Assembly: GCA_002687025.1 (NCBI GenBank)
Contig: NYZG01000351.1
Coordinates: 1 to 7,314, forward strand
DNA length: 7,314 nt
Direction: 5' to 3'
From: Candidatus Poribacteria bacterium
GTDB lineage: Bacteria > Poribacteria > WGA-4E > GCA-2687025
Under the pieces are notes generated by a model that made no database searches, was not told where the DNA came from, and was given only the letters and a program-made list of their open reading frames with translations. Position numbers and translations under genes: made by a program. Of the stretch, positions 1 through 6,388 are shown piece after piece (within the stretch, counting starts at the first letter, position 1; each line of letters starts with the position of its first letter).

Positions 1-1
1 G

Positions 2-1675
2 GAGGAGGCGCGCGAGGGGAAGACGGCGGCCACCGCGTCGGAGAGTGAGGCCGCGCCGCATGGACTCGCCACACTCGAACGGCTACAGACGGCCAGACAG
101 CCAGCGCGGGGACGTCTGTCGGTCGACGCGCTGCAGGACACCAGCGCGGGTACTAGGGTGAGTGGCAGCGCGATGAGTTCGGGTCGCGCGATGAGCCAGT
201 TTGCCGACGCGCCCGGCCTGCACTACTTCGTGTCGCCCGGCGAAACGCAAGAGTCGTACGACGCCATCACCGACAACAGCTTCCGGTCGCCCATGGGTCA
301 TCCTCTGTCCACGTTCGCCATCGACGTGGGGACGGCGTCGTACAGCAATATCCGCCGGTTCATCAACCGCGGCGACAAGCCGCCGATCGACGCCGTCCGC
401 GTCGAGGAGATGATCAACTACTTCCGCTACGCATACCCCGAGCCCGAGGGCGACACGCCGTTCGCCGTATACACGGAGATCGGCGACGCGCCGTGGAGGG
501 CGGACCATCGCCTGGTCCACATCGGTCTGCAGGGGAGGCGCGTCGACCACGCCGACCGCCCCGCAAGCAACCTCGTCTTCCTGATGGACGTGTCCGGCTC
601 GATGCGATCGCCGAACAAGCTGCCCCTCCTGAAGCAGGCGTTCCGACTGCTCGTGGGCGAACTCGACAAGCGGGACCGCGTCGCGATCGTCACCTATGCA
701 GGGCAGGCCGGTCTTGCCCTGGAACCGACGTCGGGAGCGGAGAAGCAGCAGATACTGGAAGTCGTTGCCAGCCTGGGAGCGGGCGGATCGACCGCGGGCG
801 CCGACGGCATTCGGACGGCGTATGAACTCGCGCGCAAGAGCTACATCCCCGGCGGCATCAACCGCGTGATCCTCGCCACCGACGGCGACTTCAACGTCGG
901 CATCTCCGACGACGGCGCGCTCGTCCGCATGATCGAGGAGAAGCGCGAAGGCGGGGTGTTCCTCACCGTCCTCGGCTTCGGCGAGGGCAACCTCAAAGAC
1001 GCGAAGATGCACAAGCTCGCGGACAAGGGCAACGGCGCGTACCACTACATCGACTCGATCTTCGAGGCGAAGAAGGTCCTCATCGACGAGATGGGCGCGA
1101 CGCTCCAGACCATCGCGAAGGACGTGAAGATACAGGTCGAATTCAATCCGGCGCATGTCGCGGCGTATCGACTCGTGGGCTATGAGACTCGCCTGCTCGC
1201 CGCCGAGGACTTTGCGGACGACAAGAAGGACGCCGGCGAGTTGGGAGCGGGTCACACGGTGACGGCGCTCTACGAAGTGATCCCACGCGGCGCGGACTCG
1301 CCCGAGCTCGAAGGCCTACAGATCCCGCTCAAGTACCAGGAGCAGGATCTGAGCGAAGCCGCCGAAGGCTCCGGCGAGATGCTCACGGTGAAGCTCCGCT
1401 ACAAGGAACCCGAGGGCGACGTGAGCAAGCTCATCACGCAGGCTGTGGCCTCCGATGCGGGCGACGGCGACTGCACGGACTGTTTCCAGTTCTCGGCGGC
1501 GGTCGCGCTGTTCGGGATGCTGCTCCGTGACTCACCGGCGGCAGGCGACGCGACGTTCGACGACGCGGTCGAGCTGGCGCGAGGCTCCCTCGGCGCGGAC
1601 GAGGACGGGTACCGGCGCGCCTTCGTGGACATGGTCGAGATCTACGGGAAGCTGGCGGCTACGCAGCTAAACTAA
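2..1675 (+). CDS. YfbK-like von Willebrand factor A domain protein with C-terminal DUF3520 (5' end outside window)
   Basis: The frame is open from base 2 with coding-like third positions, so the gene begins upstream of the window. The GTG at 158 is an internal codon, not a convincing start. Numbering from the first codon in the window (557 residues seen), about 1-85 is a low-complexity Ala/Ser/Arg linker. About 90-155 is the domain that precedes VWA in this family (HPLSTFAIDV, then VRVEEMINYF). The VWA domain follows with a complete MIDAS metal site: DVSGS at 196-200, Thr264 in GGSTAG and Asp294 in ATDGDFN. The C-terminal DUF3520 region ends with a Cys-rich CTDCFQFSAAVALFG stretch and an ADEDGYRRAFVDMVE motif. 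Family members are envelope proteins, often lipoproteins, thought to bind ligands through a divalent metal; no substrate is known. Any signal peptide would lie upstream. The gene converges on the 2-hydroxyacid dehydrogenase gene. Confidence 0.93.
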   Translation, partial: EEAREGKTAATASESEAAPHGLATLERLQTARQPARGRLSVDALQDTSAGTRVSGSAMSSGRAMSQFADAPGLHYFVSPGETQESYDAITDNSFRSPMGHPLSTFAIDVGTASYSNIRRFINRGDKPPIDAVRVEEMINYFRYAYPEPEGDTPFAVYTEIGDAPWRADHRLVHIGLQGRRVDHADRPASNLVFLMDVSGSMRSPNKLPLLKQAFRLLVGELDKRDRVAIVTYAGQAGLALEPTSGAEKQQILEVVASLGAGGSTAGADGIRTAYELARKSYIPGGINRVILATDGDFNVGISDDGALVRMIEEKREGGVFLTVLGFGEGNLKDAKMHKLADKGNGAYHYIDSIFEAKKVLIDEMGATLQTIAKDVKIQVEFNPAHVAAYRLVGYETRLLAAEDFADDKKDAGELGAGHTVTALYEVIPRGADSPELEGLQIPLKYQEQDLSEAAEGSGEMLTVKLRYKEPEGDVSKLITQAVASDAGDGDCTDCFQFSAAVALFGMLLRDSPAAGDATFDDAVELARGSLGADEDGYRRAFVDMVEIYGKLAATQLN

Positions 1676-1697
1676 CGCCGCAACGGCTTCGGCCCAA

Positions 1698-1741
1698 CGC
1701 CGCCGCACGGGGGTCATCCGACCCGCTCAAGTGCGGCGGCG
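1698..1741. terminator. Nested inverted repeat between convergent genes, possible bidirectional terminator
   Basis: An 11-bp perfect inverted repeat (CGCCGCCGCAC at 1698-1708, GTGCGGCGGCG at 1731-1741) encloses a second 5-bp stem (GGGTC at 1711-1715, GACCC at 1720-1724, loop ATCC). It starts 22 bp after the stop of the VWA gene and overlaps the stop codon of the convergent dehydrogenase gene. There is no T-tract on either strand, so classical intrinsic termination is doubtful. It may instead act as a 3'-end stabilising hairpin or roadblock. Placement between convergent genes supports a 3'-end role. Confidence 0.45.
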
Positions 1742-2725
1742 GTCGAGAACGGCCGCGTTGGCGACGAACTCCGGCACGCCGCCGCGGCACACCGCGAGGA
1801 CATCCCGCGCCAACCGACGCGACAGCGACACCCGCGTGGCGTCCGAATACGCCGCCGTATGAGCTGTAAGCGTCACGTTGTCCATCGCGCACAGGGGATG
1901 GCCCGCGCCGATGGGTTCGGTCTCGAACACGTCCAGGCCCGCGCCCGCGATGCCGTCCTCTCGCAACGCCTGGACGAGGTCCGCCTCGTTCACGACGGGG
2001 CCGCGGCCGGTGTTGATGAAGTACGCCGTCGGCTTCATGTGGCCGAAGAACGTCGCGTCGAGCATTCCCCGCGTGGCGTCGTTCAGAGGGAGATGGCACG
2101 AGACGTAATCGGAGCGGGCGGCGAGCTCTTCCAGGCTGACCGACTCGACGTTGGCCTCGCGGAAGGCGTCGGCGTCGGCGTACGGGTCATGCGCGATCAC
2201 GGACATCCCAAGCACTTGACCGCGTCTCGCCATCGCGCGCGCGATGTTCCCGAAGGCGACCAGCCCGAGCGTCTCGCCGTGAATCGAGCCCATCGGCGCC
2301 AGGGAGAAGCCGCGCCACTTACCGTCGCGGACGGCGCGATCCTGAATCACGAACTTCTTGGCGCCCGCGAGCATGTGGGTAAGCGCGTGGTTGGCCACCT
2401 CCTCAATGCAGAAGTCCGGGAAGTGACCCACCATCACGCCGTGTCTCGTCGCGGCGTCGAGATCGACCGTGTCGACGCCGACGCCGTACCGGATCACCAT
2501 CTTCAGCTTCGGCGCGGCGGCGAACACCGCGTCCGTGTACGGCTCAGAACCGCATAGGGCGACATCGGCGTCGCGCACGGCCTCGGCCACTGCCTCTGGG
2601 GTGCGGCACTTCCCGGCCAGCCGGAATTCGACGTCCGGGACGTCGAACCCGGCGCGTTCCTCCGTCATCGCGGCGTCCGGCCCGGCGGCGGTGTGTACGG
2701 CGATTTTCTTCATGCGCGCGGGCAT
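1727..2725 (-). CDS. D-isomer-specific 2-hydroxyacid dehydrogenase, CtBP/phosphoglycerate-dehydrogenase-like
   Basis: A cytoplasmic NAD(H)-dependent oxidoreductase that interconverts a 2-hydroxyacid and a 2-ketoacid. The 332 residues match the usual family length. Visible landmarks are the substrate-binding loop YGVGVD (80-85), FPDFCIEEVANHAL (102-115), the Rossmann segment LGLVAFGNIARAMARR, Asp180 at the end of the second strand (predicts NAD over NADP) and the catalytic set Arg241 (NTGRGP), Glu270 (DVFETEP) and His289 (TAHTAAYSD). The glycine motif is altered to A157-x-G159-x-x-A162. Two in-frame ATGs compete. The first, at 2725, has AGGA 8 nt upstream but GGAGG abutting it. The second, at 2713 (MKKIAVHT), has GGAGG 12 nt upstream. 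The longer start is given and the shorter would lose four residues. The gene lies 55 nt downstream of the SDR gene on the same strand, probably one transcript. Exact substrate unknown. Confidence 0.93.
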   Translation of the reverse strand: MPARMKKIAVHTAAGPDAAMTEERAGFDVPDVEFRLAGKCRTPEAVAEAVRDADVALCGSEPYTDAVFAAAPKLKMVIRYGVGVDTVDLDAATRHGVMVGHFPDFCIEEVANHALTHMLAGAKKFVIQDRAVRDGKWRGFSLAPMGSIHGETLGLVAFGNIARAMARRGQVLGMSVIAHDPYADADAFREANVESVSLEELAARSDYVSCHLPLNDATRGMLDATFFGHMKPTAYFINTGRGPVVNEADLVQALREDGIAGAGLDVFETEPIGAGHPLCAMDNVTLTAHTAAYSDATRVSLSRRLARDVLAVCRGGVPEFVANAAVLDRRRT

Positions 2726-2780
2726 CCTCCAAGTCCTGTGCAGAAGAATACTGCTGACATGCCTCGACGTTCGGCGCGCG

Positions 2781-3527
2781 TCAGTATATCACCTGTCCCG
2801 CCGACACGTTCAGGTCGGCGCCGACGATCCATCCCGCGCGATCCGAGCAGAGGAAGACGATCGGGTAGGCGATGTCGCGCGCGTCGCCGATGCGCCCGAA
2901 CACGACCTGCTTGCGCACGCTCTCCTCGCGGCCCGGGTCGGAGAACATCCACTCCGTCATCGGGCTGCGCACGTTCCCGGGGGAGACGCAGTTCATGTTG
3001 ATTCCATGTCGGCCGAGACCCCGCGCGCCGCCCAACGTGAGCTGACTGATCGCGGCCTTCGCGGCGCAATACGCGCTCATGCCTCCCTGCCCGCTGTGGT
3101 TGCACAGGGAGGAGACGTTCACGATCTTGCCGTAGCCGTTGGGAATCATCGCGCGATCGGTCACCTCCTTGATGCACGCCGCCGTGCCGCGTACGTGCAC
3201 GGCGAATTGGCGATCCCATCCCTCGACATCCGCCGCCGACGCGACGCCCCGGCCGCCGATCCCGGCCGTGTTGATGAGGATGTCGATCGTGTCGAATCGG
3301 CCGAGGGCGGCGCCCACCATGCGCGCTATGTCCTCCGGCTCTGTCACGTCCGTGTGGACGTAGAGCGCGTCGCCCAGCTCGTGCGCGAGTTCTTCGCCGC
3401 CCTCGTCGCGGAGGTCCGCCAGCACGATCTTCGCGCCCTCGTCGGTGAGGATGCGCGCGCACTCTTCGCCCATGCCCCCGACCGCTCCCGTGATGACCGC
3501 CACCTTGCCCGTCAGACCCAGGTCCAT
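2781..3527 (-). CDS. Classical short-chain dehydrogenase/reductase (SDR)
   Basis: A 248-residue NAD(P)-dependent oxidoreductase of the classical SDR fold. The cofactor motif TGAVGGMG (Gly14, Gly18, Gly20) is followed by Asp38 at the end of the second strand, which predicts NAD. The NTAG motif is at 86-89. Catalytic Ser140, Tyr153 and Lys157 (YCAAK) are present with the usual 13-residue Ser-Tyr spacing. The C terminus SPGNVRSPM...GADLNVSAG is typical. The tetrad Asn of the usual vN-x-x-G motif is His111 here (AVHVRG, codon CAC). The start at 3527 is supported by AGGGG six nt upstream and by the normal SDR N terminus. The frame stays open upstream, but that stretch is not SDR sequence. It is the promoter-proximal gene of the minus-strand pair with the 2-hydroxyacid dehydrogenase; a likely substrate is a sugar or hydroxy acid, which the sequence does not settle. 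Confidence 0.94.
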   Translation of the reverse strand: MDLGLTGKVAVITGAVGGMGEECARILTDEGAKIVLADLRDEGGEELAHELGDALYVHTDVTEPEDIARMVGAALGRFDTIDILINTAGIGGRGVASAADVEGWDRQFAVHVRGTAACIKEVTDRAMIPNGYGKIVNVSSLCNHSGQGGMSAYCAAKAAISQLTLGGARGLGRHGINMNCVSPGNVRSPMTEWMFSDPGREESVRKQVVFGRIGDARDIAYPIVFLCSDRAGWIVGADLNVSAGQVIY

Positions 3528-3601
3528 GCGGATCCCCTCTACCTGCTGATGATCGCCGCGTGCCGTGTCGCTCCCGCAGAGGCGCGAGATGCGCGCGGGC
3601 G

Positions 3602-3632
3602 AGTATAGCATCCGTCCGCGGGCCGTTGTCGC
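3602..3632 (-). promoter_or_regulatory. Candidate sigma-70-type promoter for the SDR/2-hydroxyacid dehydrogenase pair
   Basis: Read on the minus strand, TATACT (3602-3607) matches the -10 consensus at five of six positions and stands out in GC-rich DNA. GCGACA (3627-3632) matches the -35 at four of six, with a long 19-bp spacer. Transcription would start near 3595 and leave a leader of about 68 nt before the ATG at 3527. The -10 is good; the -35 is weak. Confidence 0.45.
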
Positions 3633-3638
3633 GCGCCG

Positions 3639-3667
3639 TTGTGACTGCCGCGGTGTGGTGGTAGACA
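3639..3667 (+). promoter_or_regulatory. Weak candidate promoter for the beta-helix gene
   Basis: TTGTGA (3639-3644, four of six to the -35 consensus) and TAGACA (3662-3667, three of six to the -10 consensus) are separated by exactly 17 bp, 41 bp before the ATG at 3709. It is the best plus-strand pair I can see in the divergent region, but it could be chance. The alternative is the TATAGC at 3604-3609, which overlaps the minus-strand -10 and lacks a -35. Confidence 0.22.
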
Positions 3668-3708
3668 CAGGGTGATGCACACGCGGCCAGGCCCACGGGG
3701 ACGAAACC

Positions 3709-5025
3709 ATGATGCGTTGGACGCCCACTGGCGAGACGCGACGTACATTGCAGCGCGGGGCGGGCGTGGTTGTGTGCGCCGTGTGCCTCGCGGCATTCGC
3801 CGAGATGGCAGATGGAGCTGGCAGCGGCAAGGCCGAAATCACTGACTCGGGGACGATCGTGCGGATCAACCCGGGCAGCGGAGTCACCGTCGAGAGCACG
3901 GCGATCATGCAGTCGGTGATGAACGGCGAGCAGTTTCGGCAGGCAGTAGCCGCGGCGGGGCCGAACACGACCATCCTCGTCGCGCCCGCCGAGTACCCCG
4001 AGAGCATGCACTTCTCCGATGTCCAGGGCGCCGAAGGAGCCCCTATCGTCATCGCTGCGGTGGACCCAGACGATCCGCCTGTCTTCCGGTCGCTGCAGCT
4101 CTCCGACGCCGCGTATCTGGAACTGCGGGATCTCACCTTCCGGGGCTCGCCCACGAACGGCCTGAACATCGACGATGGCGGCTCCTACGACACCCCGTCG
4201 CACGACGTCGTCCTGCGCGGCCTCACGGTCACGGACGTAGGCCCGGACGGCAATCGCGACGGCATCAAGCTGTCGGGACTGGACGACTTCCGGGTCGAGG
4301 AATGCCACGTCGAACGCTGGGGCAGCGGCGGGTCCGCGATCGACATGGTGGGCTGCCATCGAGGACTGATCGTCGGCAACGTCTTTCGCTACTCGGACGA
4401 CGTCTCCGCGAACGCGGTGCAGATGAAGGGCGGGACGTCGGACATTGTCGTCCGCGGCAATCGGTTTGAGCATCCGGGCTCGCGCGCCGTGAACGTCGGC
4501 GGCAGCACCGGGTTCCCGTATTTCAGGCCTCCCGTCGCCGTCGATGGAACGGAGCCGGTGAACGCCGAGGCGCGGGACATCCTGGTCGAGGGGAACGAAT
4601 TCATCGGCGGCATGGCCCCGATCGCGTTCGTCGGCGTGGACGGCGCGATCGTGCGCTACAACACCATCTACCGGCCCGGCCGATGGGCCCTGCGCATCTT
4701 GCAGGAGACGCGTCACGACACGTTCGTGCCGTCGCGGGGCGGCGCGTTCACGGACAACCTCATCGTATTCCGGGCTGACGAGTGGGCCTCCGGCGGCGTG
4801 AACATCGGCCCGAACACGGAACCCGCGACGTTCTCCTTTGCGCGGAATTGGTGGCACTGCCTGGACGACCCCGCCGCGAGCCGGCCGACCCTCCCCACCG
4901 ACGAAGTCGACGGCATATATGGCGTGGACCCCATGCTCGCCGATCCTGAATCTGGCGATCTTCGGCCGGCGGAGAGAAGCCCCGCGAGTCGAGTCGGCGC
5001 CACGGCGCTCCTGGCGTCGCCATGA
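3709..5025 (+). CDS. Secreted right-handed parallel beta-helix protein
   Basis: 438 residues. The N terminus has a signal peptide: basic TRRTLQR (10-16), then a hydrophobic core (about 17-31, GAGVVVCAVCLAAFA). The paired arginines resemble a Tat signal but the match is loose. The mature protein begins with a segment typical of polysaccharide-lyase-like beta-helices (GEQFRQAVAAAGPNTTILVAPAEYPESM...), followed by repeated coils with the recurring pattern of a hydrophobic strand, Gly-Asn/Tyr-Asn and an aromatic or aliphatic residue: VGNVF, VRGNRF, VEGNEF, VRYNTIY, FTDNLIVF. It closes with the common tail GVDPMLADPESGDLRPAERSPASRVGA. Such proteins act outside the cytoplasm as carbohydrate-binding or carbohydrate-cleaving proteins; no catalytic residues can be assigned, so lyase activity is not claimed. 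GGGGA seven nt upstream supports the ATG at 3709 (a second ATG follows at 3712). It is the first gene of a possible operon with the next two. Confidence 0.88.
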   Translation: MMRWTPTGETRRTLQRGAGVVVCAVCLAAFAEMADGAGSGKAEITDSGTIVRINPGSGVTVESTAIMQSVMNGEQFRQAVAAAGPNTTILVAPAEYPESMHFSDVQGAEGAPIVIAAVDPDDPPVFRSLQLSDAAYLELRDLTFRGSPTNGLNIDDGGSYDTPSHDVVLRGLTVTDVGPDGNRDGIKLSGLDDFRVEECHVERWGSGGSAIDMVGCHRGLIVGNVFRYSDDVSANAVQMKGGTSDIVVRGNRFEHPGSRAVNVGGSTGFPYFRPPVAVDGTEPVNAEARDILVEGNEFIGGMAPIAFVGVDGAIVRYNTIYRPGRWALRILQETRHDTFVPSRGGAFTDNLIVFRADEWASGGVNIGPNTEPATFSFARNWWHCLDDPAASRPTLPTDEVDGIYGVDPMLADPESGDLRPAERSPASRVGATALLASP

Positions 5026-5043
5026 CGACGAGGATCACGCTCC

Positions 5044-5409
5044 TTGGATAGCGGCGCCGTGGTGAACATCGGGCCGCGTGAGCGACGGCGTCGTCTGACG
5101 ATGGGAGTCGTCACGCTTGTGGTCGGCGCTTTCCTCGGACTTGCGATGGTGTTGTATGGCCTGGACAGGTGGTGGCGTCTCGGCCTCTCCGTGCCGTTCT
5201 GGCTGGGCAGTCTGGGCGTGCATCAGGCGCGCGAGAAGACCTGAGTGGTCCTCGCCGCGCGAGGTTCGCGCAACCCGGACACAGGCATCGAAGCGGTGGA
5301 CGATTCTGACGACCGGCTGATTCTCCGGCGTCAGGCGCGGCTCGTGTACATCCAGAGCACGGCGGCATCGCTGGTACCCACCGCGCTGGGTCTGATTCCC
5401 CCGGTGTAG
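5044..5409 (+). CDS. Small three-helix membrane protein with in-frame TGA, candidate selenocysteine protein
   Basis: Reading from TTG 5044 (GAGGA nine nt upstream) gives 66 residues, then TGA at 5242-5244, then 54 more codons to TAG at 5407-5409. Read through, this is 121 residues. The GTGs at 5059 and 5062 are alternative starts. Features in order: a basic stretch RERRRR, hydrophobic segment 1 (GVVTLVVGAFLGLAMVLYGL), WWRLGLSVPFWLGSLGVH as segment 2, the motif QAREKT-*-VVLAARGSRN, an acidic patch, a basic LRRQARLVY, and a final hydrophobic tail. The part after the TGA keeps about 78% G/C at third positions (42 of 54 codons) and reads as protein, so it is coding rather than spacer. From memory, relatives of this uncharacterised family read REKTC-V-x-LAARG, with Cys at the TGA position; I cannot confirm that here. 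TGA stops other genes in the window, so this would be context-dependent recoding. Alternatives are a nonsense mutation or a sequencing error. Gaps of 18 and 26 nt to its neighbours suggest co-transcription. Confidence 0.68.
5245..5282 (+). promoter_or_regulatory. SECIS-like hairpin just 3' of the in-frame TGA
   Basis: GCGCG (5257-5261) pairs with CGCGC (5267-5271) around an AGGUU loop (5262-5266), placing the loop 18-22 nt after the TGA. Below a 5x5 internal loop, GUCC (5248-5251) pairs with GGAC (5277-5280), and G5245-C5282 and U5246-A5281 can close the base with G5247 bulged. Bacterial SECIS elements lie in the coding sequence right after UGA, with a small loop carrying G in its first two positions; E. 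coli fdhF has a similar AGGUCU loop. A competing hairpin (CCUCG 5250-5254 with CGAGG 5260-5264) is also possible, and GC-rich DNA forms hairpins easily. Confidence 0.45.
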
Positions 5410-5421
5410 GGCTCCGTGCAC

Positions 5422-5429
5422 AGGAAGGA
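5422..5429 (+). promoter_or_regulatory. Ribosome binding site fixing a GTG start
   Basis: AGGAAGGA lies six nt upstream of the GTG at 5436. It is the strongest Shine-Dalgarno in the window and decides the start of the amidohydrolase, which otherwise has no ATG before codon 9. Confidence 0.8.
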
Positions 5430-5435
5430 CACGAC

Positions 5436-6239
5436 GTGATCATCGAGTGGAACGCCCACATGTTCAGTTCGGACACGTCGCGGTACCCGTTCCACCCGCG
5501 AGCGGCGTACACGCCGGACGCGTCGCGGTTCGAGGCCGACCCGTTGGCCGCCTACCTGGAACGGATGGAGACGTTCGGTATCGACCGGGCGGTCCTCGTG
5601 CACCCCGAGCCGTACGGCGACGACCACAGGCTGGTCCTGGACTGCCTGGAGCGGGAACCGGATCGGTTGCTCGGTACGAGCCTGTTCTATCCCGGCGATC
5701 CCGGGGCGGCCGACAAACTCGGCCACCTCGTCGAGCTGCAGCCACGCATCGTCTCGACGCGCTTCCACGCCCATCGCGGCAAGGCGACGTACCTCGACAG
5801 TTTCGCCGACGAAGGCGTCCGCAGGCTGTGGCGCGCGGCCGTCCACCTGGGGTTGATCGTCGAGTTGCACATCGGCCCGAACTACGCGGCGCAGGTGCGC
5901 GACGCGCTCGAAGAGATGCCCGAGACCACCGTCCTGATCGACCATCTCGCGGAGCCGCATATGGGCGACGCGGTCGAGTATTCCGACGTCATCGACCTGG
6001 CACGGTACGACGGCGTCACGATGAAGCTATCGGGCCTCGGCCACTTCGCCGAGGACGAGCCGTTGTATCCATCGACGCGCGTGTTCACCCGGCAGGTCGC
6101 CGACGCGTTCGGGCCGGACAGACTCGTGTGGGGCAGCGGCGACCCGGCGATCGTCGATCACCACCTCGCCCACCTGTCCGACGCGGACCGCGCGAAGGTC
6201 AAAGGCGGCAATCTCGCGCGCCTGTTCGCGCCACGCTAG
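5436..6239 (+). CDS. Amidohydrolase_2-family metal-dependent hydrolase (TIM barrel)
   Basis: 267 residues, near the usual size for the amidohydrolase-related (COG3618-like) lactonase/decarboxylase group. The GTG start is set by AGGAAGGA six nt upstream. The N terminus MIIEWNAHMFSSD aligns with the usual MIIDxHxHxF-S metal motif, but the first His is Asn6 and the preceding Asp is Glu4; His8 remains. Other expected metal or active-site residues are visible: His145 (ELHIGPN), Asp169-His170 (LIDHLAEPH) and the catalytic-type Asp236 (WGSGDPAI, usually GSDxP). RYPFHP and DRAVLVHPEPYG with DDHRLVLDCL are typical of the group, whose members hydrolyse lactones or decarboxylate aromatic or sugar acids in the cytoplasm. 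The substrate here is unknown. It follows the small membrane gene by 26 nt and is the last gene of the possible beta-helix operon. Confidence 0.88.
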   Translation: MIIEWNAHMFSSDTSRYPFHPRAAYTPDASRFEADPLAAYLERMETFGIDRAVLVHPEPYGDDHRLVLDCLEREPDRLLGTSLFYPGDPGAADKLGHLVELQPRIVSTRFHAHRGKATYLDSFADEGVRRLWRAAVHLGLIVELHIGPNYAAQVRDALEEMPETTVLIDHLAEPHMGDAVEYSDVIDLARYDGVTMKLSGLGHFAEDEPLYPSTRVFTRQVADAFGPDRLVWGSGDPAIVDHHLAHLSDADRAKVKGGNLARLFAPR

Positions 6240-6313
6240 CCGGTCCCGACGCAAGCATCTGTTGCCTCAGACGGCATCCCTGTGCCCGCTGATTTCCTGG
6301 CACGTGGATTGCG

Positions 6314-6349
6314 TTCCGCCATGTGTTCAGCGGAAATCGGCCATTTTCG
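6314..6349 (+). terminator. Two overlapping hairpins downstream of the amidohydrolase gene, possible terminator
   Basis: Hairpin one pairs TTCCGC (6314-6319) with GCGGAA (6330-6335) around a 10-nt loop. Hairpin two pairs CGGAAAT (6331-6337) with ATTTTCG (6343-6349, one G-U pair) around CGGCC. They share 6331-6335 and are mutually exclusive. Short T runs follow hairpin one only after a GC-rich gap, so intrinsic termination would be weak. Confidence 0.28.
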
Positions 6350-6352
6350 TGT

Positions 6353-6382
6353 CTGAATCGCGCCGGTTGGCGCATCTATAGT
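6353..6382 (+). promoter_or_regulatory. Candidate promoter for the sigma4-HTH/membrane protein gene
   Basis: TATAGT (6377-6382) matches five of six of the -10 consensus and is rare in this GC-rich context. CTGAAT (6353-6358) is a weak -35 (three of six) at 18-bp spacing. Between them lies an inverted repeat, GCGCC (6360-6364) and GGCGC (6369-6373) with a GGTT centre, which could be a repressor or activator site. The predicted transcript begins near 6389. Confidence 0.45.
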
Positions 6383-6388
6383 ATGAGA

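Noticed and set aside
158..160. GTG as start codon of the VWA protein
   Set aside because: The frame is open to the window edge with coding-like composition, there is no ribosome binding site before it, and family members need an N-terminal export signal that is absent here.
83..1255. 390-codon open frame on the minus strand, opposite the VWA gene
   Set aside because: It is a mirror of the VWA coding frame with no family signature; the plus-strand gene is unmistakable.
2710..4857. 715-codon open frame on the minus strand, spanning the SDR gene and the beta-helix gene
   Set aside because: Its translation is low-complexity Arg/His/Asp-rich with no recognisable domain, and it runs antisense to the beta-helix gene and out of frame with the SDR. 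It is a GC-rich shadow.
5242..5244. Genome-wide reassignment of TGA (for example to Trp or Gly)
   Set aside because: TGA terminates the SDR, 2-hydroxyacid dehydrogenase and beta-helix genes at natural family ends, so only local recoding or mutation remains.
5035..5421. 128-codon minus-strand open frame covering the whole TGA-containing gene
   Set aside because: It would offer a way to avoid the in-frame TGA, but its translation has no membrane segments or known motif and it is antisense to an apparent operon.
5447..6292. 281-codon plus-strand frame overlapping the amidohydrolase
   Set aside because: Arg/Pro-rich shadow; the overlapping frame has the RBS, metal residues and family pattern.
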